From CAYGSN01 sp964352675 (GTDB lineage Bacteria; Pseudomonadota; Alphaproteobacteria; Micavibrionales; Micavibrionaceae), in contig CAYGSN010000011.1 in assembly GCA_964352675.1 (NCBI GenBank), positions 4,858-68,857 on the forward strand: a DNA stretch of 64,000 nt, read 5' to 3'. A program made the translations under genes and the position numbers. Positions 26,031 through 35,900 of the stretch are shown here, in pieces (within the stretch, counting starts at the first letter, position 1; each line of letters begins with the position of its first letter). The notes beneath the pieces are model-generated. The model saw nothing but the letters and a program-made list of their open reading frames with translations. It searched no databases and had not been told where the DNA came from.

Positions 26031-27059
26031 TTATGATTGTGCTGTCTTTTTGGGAAAGCGATTGCGCCAAAATCTCACCAACGGATGATATTCCTTCTCC
26101 TTCGGCATGGGTACATAGGTAAAATGATTAGCATCGATTTGTTTTTTGCGCGCCTCACTTAAAAACGGCCAGATCACTTGATGCGTGAATTTCGGCGGCA
26201 TATATTCCGGAATGCCAATATCAACCGGCGGGCGGCGATTTTCATTGAAATACGTCCCGAACAGAATATCCCAGATCACGACATTCTCGCCGTAATTCTT
26301 ATCCCCCTCCCGCAGATCCTGAGAATGGTGCCAGCGATGCAGCTCCGGCGTGTTGAAAATATAATTCAGCGGCCCAAAACGCATCTCGATATTACAATGT
26401 GTCATCATGCCGATGAACGCCGTCACGGCGCTCAGCCACTTAATCACCTCCATCGGCGCGCCGAGCGCCACGAGCACCGCCATCGCCAGCACAATTTTGA
26501 ACAGCGAGTCAAAGAAATGAAACCGCCCCGTATTCACAAACCATAGTTTTTTCACACTATGATGAATGGCGTGAAACCGCCACAGAGGCTTATGCTCATG
26601 CGCCAAACGATGCGCCCAATACAGACCGAATTCTGCCGCCACCACGCCCAGCGCCGCCTGCGCCCAGATCGGCCAATCCAGCGGCCATAACTGCACGCCA
26701 AAGGGGCTTGCCCCTTGCGTCTCCATCGGCTGGATCAGATCGGCCAGGCCAATCACGCCTGCATAAAGCAGCAATAATTGTACCGTGCCCTTGGATGAAA
26801 CCGTATGCATGATATCGGCAAAAATCTGCCCGTCCGGGCGTTTCCATTCGCGCTCATGCGGCATCCAGCGCTCTAACACGAACATCGCCACAATCAAAAA
26901 CAGATAGGAAAAATTGAAATACAGCACCGGTCGGTCGATGGAAAACCCGTAAGCCGTCAGCGCCATACAAAATACAAACAGCCCCGGCCAGGTCACCCAG
27001 CTCAGGATGTATTTCAGGCGGTTTTCGTTATAGCCGGTTTTGGGAAGGGTTTGAGACAT
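26031..27059 (-). CDS. Sterol desaturase / fatty-acid hydroxylase family membrane enzyme
   Basis: 342 residues from the ATG at 27059; GTG 27074 is an in-frame alternative that overlaps the previous stop. Multi-pass membrane protein with the di-iron histidine motifs in order: HRLAHEH, HAIHH (RFHAIHHSVKKLW) and HRWHHS near the C-terminus, plus the single His in MMTHCNIEM. These bind the two irons that hydroxylate or desaturate lipid substrates. It sits inside the sugar-nucleotide operon between gmd and the epimerase gene, suggesting that a lipid attached to, or in the same surface layer as, the glycan is modified. The substrate is unknown. Confidence 0.88.
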   Translation of the reverse strand: MSQTLPKTGYNENRLKYILSWVTWPGLFVFCMALTAYGFSIDRPVLYFNFSYLFLIVAMFVLERWMPHEREWKRPDGQIFADIMHTVSSKGTVQLLLLYAGVIGLADLIQPMETQGASPFGVQLWPLDWPIWAQAALGVVAAEFGLYWAHRLAHEHKPLWRFHAIHHSVKKLWFVNTGRFHFFDSLFKIVLAMAVLVALGAPMEVIKWLSAVTAFIGMMTHCNIEMRFGPLNYIFNTPELHRWHHSQDLREGDKNYGENVVIWDILFGTYFNENRRPPVDIGIPEYMPPKFTHQVIWPFLSEARKKQIDANHFTYVPMPKEKEYHPLVRFWRNRFPKKTAQS

Positions 27060-27073
27060 GCCGCGCCCGTCCA

Positions 27074-28096
27074 CTAAGCCGCCTCGGCTAGCTTATAATA
27101 CTCCCGGTACCACTGCACAAACTTCTCAATTCCCTCTTTGAGCGGCGTGGCGGGTTTGAACCCGATATCGTGGGCCAGATCATCGGTATCCGCATAGGTC
27201 GCGGGGACATCGCCGGGCTGCATCTCCATCATGTTTTTCTGCGCCTCGCGCCCCACCGCTTCTTCCAGATAGGCAATCATATCCATCAGTTTTTCAGGAT
27301 TATTATTCCCGATATTATAAAGACGATACGGCGCGTTGCTAAAGCTTGGATCTGGACTTGCCCCAGACCATTCGCTGGAAGGCTGCGGCACGCGACCCAC
27401 CAGACGCACCATCGATTCCACAATATCATCCACGTATGTAAAGTCGCGCATCATATCGCCGTGATTATAAACATCAATCGGCTTGCCCTCAAAAATCGCC
27501 TTGGTAAATTTATACATCGCCATATCCGGGCGGCCCCACGGGCCATAGACGGTGAAGAAGCGCAGGCCCGTCGTCGGCAAACGATACAGATGCGCATAGG
27601 TATGCGCCATCAGCTCATTGGCTTTTTTCGTGGCGGCATAGAGGCTGATCGGGTGATCAACATTATGATGCGTGGAAAACGGCACGGTGGTATTCGCGCC
27701 ATATACAGAAGAGCTGGAGGCGTAAATCAAATGCTCAGCATTATTATGTCGCGCCCCTTCCAGGATATTGGTAAAGCCCACAATATTACTGTCAATATAG
27801 GCATGCGGATTTTCAATGGAATAGCGAACGCCCGCCTGCGCCGCCAGATTAACCACCACCTGCGGTTTCCAGCTTTTGAAAATATGCTCGATATTCGTGC
27901 GGTCTTCCAGCGCAATACGCTCGAACTCAAAATTCTCCAGCGGCTCCAACTGCTTCAGCCGTGCCTCCTTCAGCGCCACATCGTAATAATCATTAACGTT
28001 ATCAACGCCCAGCACCTGATGCCCGGCCGCGCATAAAGCTTTCGCGTAGTGAAACCCAATAAATCCAGCCGTGCCGGTGACAAGTATTTTTTTCAT
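27074..28096 (-). CDS. NAD-dependent sugar-nucleotide epimerase, UDP-glucuronate 4-epimerase type
   Basis: 340 residues. ILVTGTAGFIGFHYAKALCA is the NAD-binding motif; VVVNLAAQAGVRYSIENPHA is typical of UDP-glucuronate epimerases (LspL/CapI/Cap1J); ASSSSVYGANTTVPFS and SLYAATKKANELMAHTYAHL hold the Ser/Tyr/Lys triad; GRPDMAMYKFTKAIFEG and DFTYVDDIVE follow. It would supply UDP-galacturonate, an acidic sugar for a surface polysaccharide. It is first of the leftward operon; the desaturase starts 14 bp after its stop. Confidence 0.88.
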   Translation of the reverse strand: MKKILVTGTAGFIGFHYAKALCAAGHQVLGVDNVNDYYDVALKEARLKQLEPLENFEFERIALEDRTNIEHIFKSWKPQVVVNLAAQAGVRYSIENPHAYIDSNIVGFTNILEGARHNNAEHLIYASSSSVYGANTTVPFSTHHNVDHPISLYAATKKANELMAHTYAHLYRLPTTGLRFFTVYGPWGRPDMAMYKFTKAIFEGKPIDVYNHGDMMRDFTYVDDIVESMVRLVGRVPQPSSEWSGASPDPSFSNAPYRLYNIGNNNPEKLMDMIAYLEEAVGREAQKNMMEMQPGDVPATYADTDDLAHDIGFKPATPLKEGIEKFVQWYREYYKLAEAA

Positions 28097-28105
28097 TATT
28101 CTTTC

Positions 28106-29092
28106 CTATGATCCTGCCGCGCGGCGGAGACGATCATTCAGCGCCACACCAAGACCCTCATCGGGAATGCTCATTACCGCAATCGCTTTCGGGTTTATTT
28201 TATCCAATTCCTGCATCATGGCAAACAGGTTCGCTGCGGCCTCATACAAATCACCTTCATCGCTCAAATTGCGCAGATGCTGTGCGGGCAGATCTTTGGC
28301 CGCCCCACCGCCTTCCACGCCCATGAACTTGATTGAACCGAAGGCAAGCAGCGCTTCACCCGGCTTTACATCCACTGCGTTGAGACGCAACGGCGATTTC
28401 GGCGCGTAGTGTTTATCTGTCTGACCCGGGGATATTGGTTTCTCCCTGGATGAAAAGTTGCTCTCAACATCGGTTTCCAGCACATCAGCAATATCACTGG
28501 CCAACACCATACCGGGGCGCAAAAGAACAGGTTTTGGCCCGCTCAAATCCACCACGGTGGATTCAATCCCGACCTCGCACGCCCCGCCGGCCAGGATAAT
28601 ATCAATCTTATCGCCCAGACCCGCCTGCACATGTTCCGGCGTGGTTGGGCTGACGCCGCCGGATTTGTTGGCGCTCGGCGCCACCAATGGGAAATCCAAC
28701 ATCTTCAGGAGTTTGTGCGAAACGGAATGGGAAGGAATGCGCACACCCAAAGTCGGTAAACCGGCGCTCGCCAGCTCGGAAACCGGGCAATCCGCGCGGC
28801 GCGGTAAAATCATGGTTAGCGGTCCGGGCCAGAAATGATGCCCCAAAATCCGTGCCCATTCGTTCATCTCCACACATTGTTCAATCGCATCCATGGAGGG
28901 GAAATGCACAATCAACGGATTAAAATCAGGGCGTCCCTTCGCGGCATATACGCGCGCCACGGCCTCTGCGTCCAGCGCGTTGGCGGCCAGGCCATATACC
29001 GTCTCAGTCGGCATAGCGACCAGCCCGCCCTTTTTCAGGACGTCAATCGCGCGCACGAAACCTTGTGTTGTGGGGGTAAGAATCTCTGCCAT
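28106..29092 (-). CDS. L-threonylcarbamoyladenylate synthase (Sua5/TsaC)
   Basis: 328 residues. YrdC-domain motifs: LKKGGLVAMPTETVYGLAAN, KGRPDFNPLIVHF, HFWPGPLTMILPR, PLVAPSANKSGGVSPTTPEHV and GGACEVGIESTVVDLSG. The extra C-terminal 110 residues, with KHYAPKSPLRL, are the Sua5 domain. It makes threonylcarbamoyl-AMP from threonine, bicarbonate and ATP for t6A37 in tRNA. It lies 9 bp before the sugar operon on the same strand and is possibly transcribed with it. The Sua5 long form explains the size compared with 190-aa TsaC. Confidence 0.95.
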   Translation of the reverse strand: MAEILTPTTQGFVRAIDVLKKGGLVAMPTETVYGLAANALDAEAVARVYAAKGRPDFNPLIVHFPSMDAIEQCVEMNEWARILGHHFWPGPLTMILPRRADCPVSELASAGLPTLGVRIPSHSVSHKLLKMLDFPLVAPSANKSGGVSPTTPEHVQAGLGDKIDIILAGGACEVGIESTVVDLSGPKPVLLRPGMVLASDIADVLETDVESNFSSREKPISPGQTDKHYAPKSPLRLNAVDVKPGEALLAFGSIKFMGVEGGGAAKDLPAQHLRNLSDEGDLYEAAANLFAMMQELDKINPKAIAVMSIPDEGLGVALNDRLRRAAGS

Positions 29093-29141
29093 TTCTAGGG
29101 ATTAGATAGCCATTTTTACCGATGAAAATCAAGAGAACATT

Positions 29142-29576
29142 TTACGCCGCTATAACCGGGATACGCCCAAGGGGGATAATTTCATCCTCCACGGCGTTGT
29201 TGTGATTAAGAACAAAGGCCCCGGTGTCATTCTGAGATACCCTCGCAAACGCCTTACTCATCCTTTCATCCCGGATTTGATTGACCATGCCTTCACTGCC
29301 GGTCGCACAAACATTTTGCGCGTGCCTGTCGGTGTTAATCGCCTTGCAAACCTCGGCATATTGCGTCTGATTCTTCCACAAAATAAACAGCAGCGCCGCC
29401 ATGGTGATTTTTGCATCATCCCCGCCTTTGAAACGCTGCGCCCGGCTTATCAGTGCTTCATGGGTATAAGGCTGCCTTACACCGTTTGTAAAGCAAACAG
29501 TAATCTCAGGCGCGTTGGATTCCGGATCTTTCACCAAAATCTCTTCAACACCGCTATCGCCAACCAAAAAACTCAT
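29142..29576 (-). CDS. Unknown 144-residue protein
   Basis: AAGGA lies 9 nt before the ATG at 29576. The sequence (SFLVGDSGVEEILVKDPES, FKGGDDAKITMAALLFILW) has no signal peptide. A hydrophobic MAALLFILW segment is too short for a clear membrane span. Two isolated cysteines (CKAINTDRHAQNVCAT). I cannot assign a family; the polar, Asn/Asp-rich C-terminus (FARVSQNDTGAFVLNHNN) suggests a soluble protein. It is flanked by unrelated genes (anmK and tsaC-type) on the same strand. Confidence 0.6.
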   Translation of the reverse strand: MSFLVGDSGVEEILVKDPESNAPEITVCFTNGVRQPYTHEALISRAQRFKGGDDAKITMAALLFILWKNQTQYAEVCKAINTDRHAQNVCATGSEGMVNQIRDERMSKAFARVSQNDTGAFVLNHNNAVEDEIIPLGRIPVIAA

Positions 29577-29649
29577 CTGCCCCGTTCCTTAAATATCCCG
29601 GAATCAAAAATACGATAGAATTAAGCTTATGTCAAACTTATAAGCAAGG

Positions 29650-30825
29650 TCAGGCGCGGCCGCCGGCTTTCGTCAACCGCCCACCCGTCACAGCTTCCGG
29701 CACACCCGTGGTGCTCGGCAGACTCAGCGGCTCGCCCAGCAATGAGCGCACCGCCAGATACGCAAACCCTTCGGCCTCCGTCGCATCACCGTTCCAGCCG
29801 AGTGCGGAGACATCATGCACGTCGCCCTCTAACGCCTCGCCCAATTGACCCATCAGCGCTTTATTATGCCGCCCGCCGCCGCATACATACCAGGCCTTCG
29901 GCGCTTCCGGCATAAACTTCACCGCCTCCACAATGCTGCGCCCGGTAAACGCCATGAGGCTCGCCGCCCCATCTGCATCGCTCACCGCATCCATCCCCTG
30001 CGGCAATTGCCCGAAATCGGCAATATCCCATTCATCCCGATCCAGCGATTTCGGCGGAACCTGCGCGAAATACGCATGGCTCATCCAGCGCTCGACCATC
30101 GCCTCAATCACCTGCCCGCTGGCGGCCAGCGCGCCATTCTCATCATAGGCCTTACCCAGCCGCTTTTGCACCCAATCATCCATCAGCGCATTGCCCGGCC
30201 CGGTATCGAAGGCCAGAATGTCCTCCGGCCCGGAACCAATCCACGTCACATTCCCCACCCCGCCAATATTCAAAATCGCCACCGGCAGCGCCGATCCACT
30301 GCGGCGCACCAGCGCCCGGTGATAAAGCGGCAGCAAAGGCGCGCCTTCCCCGCCCGCCTTCACATCTTTAATCCGAAAATCATCCACCACATCAATCCCG
30401 GTCTCGGCGGCCATCAACGCCGCATCACCAATCTGCACCGTCACCCCCTCATCCGGCGCGTGATAGGTCGTCTGGCCGTGAAAGCCGATCACGTCAACGG
30501 GCACAAGGGCTTCAGCATCTTCGTCACCATGACCACTTTGCTTCTTTCCGCCACCCTCTTTTGCATTATGTAAAATTAAATGAGCAGCAGCAATATGTTT
30601 TTTAGTTATAATATCCTCCGCCGCGCGCACAGCCGGATTATCGCGGTCCTGCTTGCCAAAGGCCGCGCGAATGCGCTCACGCTCCGCCGCCTCATAGGGC
30701 AGAAAAACAAACCCCAGCGGCCGGACAAAATCAAACCCATCCGTCTCGATCAGCGCCGCATCCACCCCGTCGCACGACGTGCCGGACATCAAGCCAATGG
30801 CCCTATAGACTTTCTTCTCACCCAT
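29650..30825 (-). CDS. anmK: Anhydro-N-acetylmuramic acid kinase
   Basis: 391 residues. IGLMSGTSCDGVDAALIETD is the phosphate-binding start motif; VIGFHGQTTYHAPDEGVTVQ, LNIGGVGNVTWI, AFDTGPGNALMDDWV and WYVCGGGRHNKAL complete the AnmK signature. It cleaves and phosphorylates anhydroMurNAc to MurNAc-6-P in murein recycling. A Lys/Gly/Asp-rich insertion at about residues 86-105 (KEGGGKKQSGHGDEDAEALV) is unusual for the family. The gene is divergent from tyrS with only 15 bp between the two start codons, so each promoter must lie inside the other gene. Confidence 0.95.
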   Translation of the reverse strand: MGEKKVYRAIGLMSGTSCDGVDAALIETDGFDFVRPLGFVFLPYEAAERERIRAAFGKQDRDNPAVRAAEDIITKKHIAAAHLILHNAKEGGGKKQSGHGDEDAEALVPVDVIGFHGQTTYHAPDEGVTVQIGDAALMAAETGIDVVDDFRIKDVKAGGEGAPLLPLYHRALVRRSGSALPVAILNIGGVGNVTWIGSGPEDILAFDTGPGNALMDDWVQKRLGKAYDENGALAASGQVIEAMVERWMSHAYFAQVPPKSLDRDEWDIADFGQLPQGMDAVSDADGAASLMAFTGRSIVEAVKFMPEAPKAWYVCGGGRHNKALMGQLGEALEGDVHDVSALGWNGDATEAEGFAYLAVRSLLGEPLSLPSTTGVPEAVTGGRLTKAGGRA

Positions 30826-30840
30826 GCGTATAAAATCCCT

Positions 30841-32097
30841 ATGACAAAGTACAAATCAGATTTCCTGAATATATTAAACGAGCGCGGCTTCATCCACCAG
30901 TGCTCTGATTTCGACGCACTCGATGCACAGCTCACCACCGCGCCCCAAACCGCCTATATCGGCTATGACCCTACGGGGCCCAGCCTGCATGTCGGGCACC
31001 TTTACACCATTATGATCCTGCATTGGTTCCAGCAATGCGGGCACAAGCCGATCAGCCTGATGGGCGGCGGCACCGCGCTCATCCCCGATCCGACGCTCAA
31101 GGATAAAACCCGCCCGCTTCTCGGCCCTGATGAGATCAATGCGAATATCGAGAGCATCAAAACCGTCTTCTCCAAATTCGTTCGCTATGACGACAGCCCC
31201 ACCGGCGCCATCATGGTCAATAACTATGACTGGCTCTCAAAGCTGGACTACATTGAATTTCTGCGCGATGTCGGCACCCATTTTACCGTCAACCGCATGC
31301 TCACCTTCGATAGCGTTAAATCACGGCTGGAGCGCGAGCTGCCCATGACCTTCATCGAATTCAACTATATGATCCTGCAGGGTTATGACTTTGTGGAGCT
31401 GTTCGAGCACTATGGCTGCACCATCCAAATGGGTGGTTCCGACCAATGGGGCAACATGATCAATGGCGTAGAGCTGGGCCGCAAGATGAAACAGGCACAG
31501 CTTTATGCTCTGACCGCCCCCCTGCTCACCACCGCCTCGGGCGCGAAAATGGGCAAGACCGAGGGCGGCGCCGTCTGGCTCAATGCCGATATGACCAGCC
31601 CCTATGATTACTACCAATATTGGCGCAACGTCGAAGATGCTGACGTGGCCAGCCTGCTCAAAATCTTCACCCTCCTGCCGATGGATGAAATCAAAAAGCT
31701 CGAATCCCTCGAAGGCGCCGAAATCAACGAAGCGAAAAAAGTGCTGGCCTTTGAAGCCACCAAACTTTGCCATGGCGAAGCAGCGGCGCAGGACGCCCAG
31801 ACCACCGCGCAAAAAACATTCGAGCAGGGCGGCGTCGGCGACGACCTCCCCTCAATTCAAATCGATACGTCTCGCTTAGAAAATGGAATCCCCCTCCTTG
31901 ACCTGTTCGTCGAAACCGGCCTGACCGAATCCAAAGGCGAAGCCAAACGCCTGATCAAGGGCGGCGGCGCACGCATGAATGATGAGAAAATACAAACTGA
32001 GGAGGCCATAGCCTCAACCAAAGACCTCACCGCCGAAGGCTACATCAAACTCTCCGCCGGGAAGAAAAAACACGCGCTGGTGAAAATAACGGGCTAA
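30841..32097 (+). CDS. tyrS: Tyrosyl-tRNA synthetase
   Basis: 418 residues from the ATG at 30841; the open frame extends 87 codons upstream but that overlaps anmK on the other strand. Class I motifs: SLHVGHLYT (HIGH-type) and GAKMGKTEGG (KMSKS-type); substrate-pocket GYDPTGPS and FMILQGYDF-like NYMILQGYDFVELF and QMGGSDQWGNM are conserved. An S4 RNA-binding domain lies at the C-terminus (GLTESKGEAKRLIKGGGARM). It belongs to the bacterial TyrRS-1 group. Confidence 0.97.
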   Translation: MTKYKSDFLNILNERGFIHQCSDFDALDAQLTTAPQTAYIGYDPTGPSLHVGHLYTIMILHWFQQCGHKPISLMGGGTALIPDPTLKDKTRPLLGPDEINANIESIKTVFSKFVRYDDSPTGAIMVNNYDWLSKLDYIEFLRDVGTHFTVNRMLTFDSVKSRLERELPMTFIEFNYMILQGYDFVELFEHYGCTIQMGGSDQWGNMINGVELGRKMKQAQLYALTAPLLTTASGAKMGKTEGGAVWLNADMTSPYDYYQYWRNVEDADVASLLKIFTLLPMDEIKKLESLEGAEINEAKKVLAFEATKLCHGEAAAQDAQTTAQKTFEQGGVGDDLPSIQIDTSRLENGIPLLDLFVETGLTESKGEAKRLIKGGGARMNDEKIQTEEAIASTKDLTAEGYIKLSAGKKKHALVKITG

Positions 32098-32100
32098 CCT

Positions 32101-32589
32101 TTAAAGTTTTAAAACGAGTTCCTTATTGAGTTGATCTAAAGATGTTTCCAAATCATCGATAGCCCCTTTAACGGACTCTGGAATTTCACCTGAGTCCTTT
32201 AAGTAAGGATGGCCAACATCATAGCGTGACTTAATAGCCGCAACCATTCTGTTTTTACATGACTGAATTAAGCATAGAACACGGTTCATCTCTGAAACAT
32301 CTTGCAAACTAACGCCCTCAGTAGCTTTTGCAATAGAAGTTCTGAGATTTGGTACATGCTTACCCTCAACTTCAGCAACCATAGCCTTTACATTTGCGAG
32401 GCCGTTATATGTCGCAACTTGAACACTGGCAACAGACAAACCATCTTGCTCAATCGATGTCGTACTGCTTGAACCAAACTCTCCAATCCAGTGAGGAGTT
32501 TCAGCCACTTCTCTACTAACATTCTGAAAATGACGATGTACACTATCGACCAATTCCAAAGTGGCGGTTAATTTATTTGATGCACTCAT
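32101..32589 (-). CDS. Unknown AT-rich orphan protein, coiled-coil-prone
   Basis: 162 residues, start ATG 32589. No signal peptide. It looks almost wholly helical (VDSVHRHFQNVSREVAETPH, then LNKELVLKL at the end), with a Ser/Thr-rich turn (SSSTTSIEQDG). GC content by eye is well below its neighbours and codon choice (AAA, GAA, TTA, ACA) differs. It is followed by an AT-rich region holding a palindromic repeat, so it may be acquired. It converges on tyrS with a 3-bp gap. No family recognised. Confidence 0.6.
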   Translation of the reverse strand: MSASNKLTATLELVDSVHRHFQNVSREVAETPHWIGEFGSSSTTSIEQDGLSVASVQVATYNGLANVKAMVAEVEGKHVPNLRTSIAKATEGVSLQDVSEMNRVLCLIQSCKNRMVAAIKSRYDVGHPYLKDSGEIPESVKGAIDDLETSLDQLNKELVLKL

Positions 32590-32914
32590 GATTATTCCTT
32601 AATTTGAAAACTTTTAAAGTTCTGGAAACTATAATGGAATATTGGATCTGTCAAATGATCGATAAAATATCTTTAAACTCTTTCAAGTTTAGGAATTTTG
32701 TCCTATAATATATATGATCGTCCTTGCGAGGAAGACCGAAGGTCTGACGTGTTAATCTGAGGGCTATTGAGCTCAATGATTCTTAGATTGTTTCGCTGCG
32801 CTCACAATGACGTCAAGCAAAGAAAGGAGACCACCCCACCCCCGCAAAAAATGACAAACGAACTGACGAAGCTGAATAGTGATTTTAAATCAGCGGGTTA
32901 TAGACACAAAAAAG
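32590..32914. other. 325-bp AT-rich intergenic region containing a palindromic repeat
   Basis: No credible gene. The right half holds the repeat listed separately. The left part is AT-rich and probably carries the promoter of the leftward orphan gene at 32589. The remainder up to the stop of the AsmA-like gene at 32915 shows no further structure that I can support. Confidence 0.5.
32719..32812. repeat. About 94-bp palindromic intergenic element (CGTC..TTGCGAG ends)
   Basis: The left end CGTCCTTGCGAG (32719-32730) is the inverse of the right end CTCACAATGACG (32801-32812) at 10 of 12 positions. Next to the right end is TTTCGCTGCG. This GTCATTGCGAG...CTCGCAATGAC pattern matches a widely spread class of bacterial intergenic palindromic repeats, here degenerate. 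Only this copy was seen in the window, so it is supported by its own symmetry and similarity of its ends to known elements. Confidence 0.6.
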
Positions 32915-35900
32915 CTAGTTCTGCTCAAACAAAATGCGGCGCAGAATACCTGGCGTGAGGACAGAAAGCGGATTGACGCTCACCTTCGGGTCTTTCGCCG
33001 GGCCTTTGACGCTATAGGTCGCGGCAATCACGCCGCTCCCTCCCGTCAGGATTTCGCCCAGCAGAGGGATGCTGCCCAGCACCTTGTTAATCCCGGAGAG
33101 CGGGACAATCGTGCCGTTCACATCAATATGCGAGGCGGCATTGTCGAATTTGCCGTCAAAGGTGAATCCGACGGAATTTCCTGATGTTCGGCCATCCTGA
33201 AGCACCAGCATGCTGCCTTGCTTGCGGAACAACCAGTCGAATTTGGCTTCCAACTTGCTAAAGCCCAGGCCATCATTGTTCAGCAAATCCAATACGCCAC
33301 CCAGAGACAGCGCGCTGAGCAGGCGGGCCAGAGTTGGCGCATTGACCACTTTGAAATCCGTAATCTCCGCCACACCGATAAGGTTACGATCAGACACACC
33401 GCGGATCGGCTCTCCATAGATGACCATCTTGCCGCCCTGGATTTTATCGTATACCCCAAAAGCGCGCAGTGTTTCCCCGGCGTCATCGGCTTCAAAACGG
33501 AAAGTGCGCATTCCGGCCGCATCAGGCTTATAACGCAAATAGACATCCCCGGAACCGGCCACAGCATCCAGCTCCAGTTGGTTGAACTTTCCTTGCGCAT
33601 CGATATCGGCATAAATTTTGCCAAAGCGGATCACGCCGTCATCGGAGGTGCGGATACGATCCGCCGCCACCGATATTAAAAGAGGCGGAGAGTCATAGTC
33701 ATCATCCGGATTATCATCACTTTCCAGGAAGGGGCGCAAATCCAGGAACGAACCGTCCAGAAGGACTTTTTGACGACCCGCCGCATCAACCTCCAATTCC
33801 AGACGGCCGACGGTCTGCCCGATCACCAGCGAGGGGATTTGTCCCTGACTAATCTCCGTCTCCTCGCCCCTCTCGCGGAACACAAAACGTGCATTTTCGA
33901 TCTTGAGATCCGGGCCGGTAACATTGAGGTTTTCAATTTCCTGCAGGACGGAATTGTTCAGATGGACCCGCAATGTCGCCTGACCCGGTGTGCCGATGGG
34001 CTTATCATAACCAAACGGCTCAATAAACAAATGCGCCTTGCGCAGATCGGCAGTGATATCAGCTACCGCGCGGCCGCTTTGATATTCAGTCTGGACCACC
34101 TTCACCGGCGCAGGGCCTTCAAGAAAATCGCTTAGGTTAATCTCCAGCTTCGTACGCAGCGCCTCATCCGCCATCAGGGTGGCGGTGGCTTTATTCTTGA
34201 ATTTTTCCTTCTCACTATTCAGGAAAGCCATATAATCCAGATCGATATCGCGCCCGTCGAGCTGACCGGCGCCTTTCAAACGGACCGTATTGCCTTGCAC
34301 ATCAATCTGATACGGCCCACCGGTCAAAGGCAGTCCGCGCAAGGCATTGGGAAGTGTAATATCTTGGGCCTGGCCGGAGACTTTGATTTTAACCTCTTCC
34401 TTTTTAATATCCTCGTGAGTGGGAAAGTTCAGATTAACCATGAGGTCGAGCTGGCCCTTCATCGCTGCAACATCAAAATCATGATCCAAATGGATGGGTT
34501 CCAACTCCAAATAACGAACGCCAGCATCTAGCGGACCGGTCACTTTGGTATTAATATCGGCAACACCTTTGCCTTTCTCAATAATATTGATGAATTCGAG
34601 TTCCGCTTCACTCACCTCCAACTCGCCTATTTTGGCAGCATGCACAGTGATACTGAGCTGCTCACGCCGGTAATTAAAACGCCCTTCTCCGCTGGCCTCA
34701 GTCACAGGCGTGAGAGGCGGGCGGTAATCCATACCGATATTTTCAAAGGAAAATCCGGCGTTGATATCATCCAGAGATGCCGTCACCTCTTGACGCCCCA
34801 AATCGACCCGCAAATCGATATTGGCGAACACATCGCGCAAAGTGCCGCCCTTCGGCTTGTCGATAATCCACTCTTCGCTCTTGTCGCCATGAAGGGTGGC
34901 GGGCCAGAGCTCCACCACCTTGTCATGGGTGATTTTATCAATCTGCACCTTGGTACGGCCAACAAGTTCATGGTCATTCACGACAAAATCGCTTGCGCTT
35001 TGAACTGTTACGCCTTTTCCGGTTATCTGGAGTTTGCCCACTGATAGAAGCTTGCGCGCGGCATCATAGTTCGACTGAAAAATAAAATCCTGGTACAGGA
35101 AATCCTCTCCGGATAAATCCGCAATACGCAGAACACCGCTATCGGAGGCCACATCGAACTGCGCCTGCAGAATATTAAAATTCCGGTCCAAATCCAGTTT
35201 AGCCGTTCCATTCAGAACAATGTCCTGTTTCTGAAGCGCCTCCAGTGACGGCATTTTTTTAGCCAAAGCTTTCAATGCAAAATTCTCAATCTGAATATTC
35301 AAAGCAATTTTTTCGGCCTCCCAAGGCAGGACTGTTTCGGCCTCAAGACGCGCCGCCGCAGCGTCCTCGGGAGCAGGCATTTCCAGGGCAAGACTTACAC
35401 TAAGCCCCTCCTCCGCACTGCGAAAAGCAGCATCAACGCGGGGAAAAATAAAACTGCTCTCGCTGGCAATATCGTCAAAAACAACATGAGCCTGCTCAAT
35501 CTGGAACGACCTAAGCGTAGAAAGCGGGGAGCCTTCCTCCGCCTTCATGCCCGGCCGCGCAATATATTCAAGGATAGTGGTCGCCAAACTTGTTTGCGCC
35601 TCAACCGTCCCTTCGTTTTGCGGGAGCTGCATATGCCCTACATCTCCAAAACCGACATCAATGGAGCCGTCTTTTTTGCGCACCACCTGCAAGTCCGGAC
35701 GCTTGAGAATAAGCGCAATCGGAGAAACCTGCCCGATCAGGAGTTTTGATTTTGAAAGGCTGAGGGCGACTTCATCGATTGAGACAATCGGATTTCCCTC
35801 GGCATTGATCACTTTTCCTTGGGTAATACCGAGCAAAAGCGGTCCTTTAAGCTCTGGCCAGTGCAAAACCAATTTGTCCATCGTTGCATAGGTACCGGTT

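Noticed and set aside
27170..28036. 288-codon plus-strand frame over the epimerase gene
   Set aside because: The minus strand encodes a clear SDR epimerase; the opposite frame is compositionally a shadow.
30580..30840. N-terminal extension of tyrS by 87 codons
   Set aside because: It overlaps anmK and lacks similarity to TyrRS; the ATG at 30841 begins the conserved protein.
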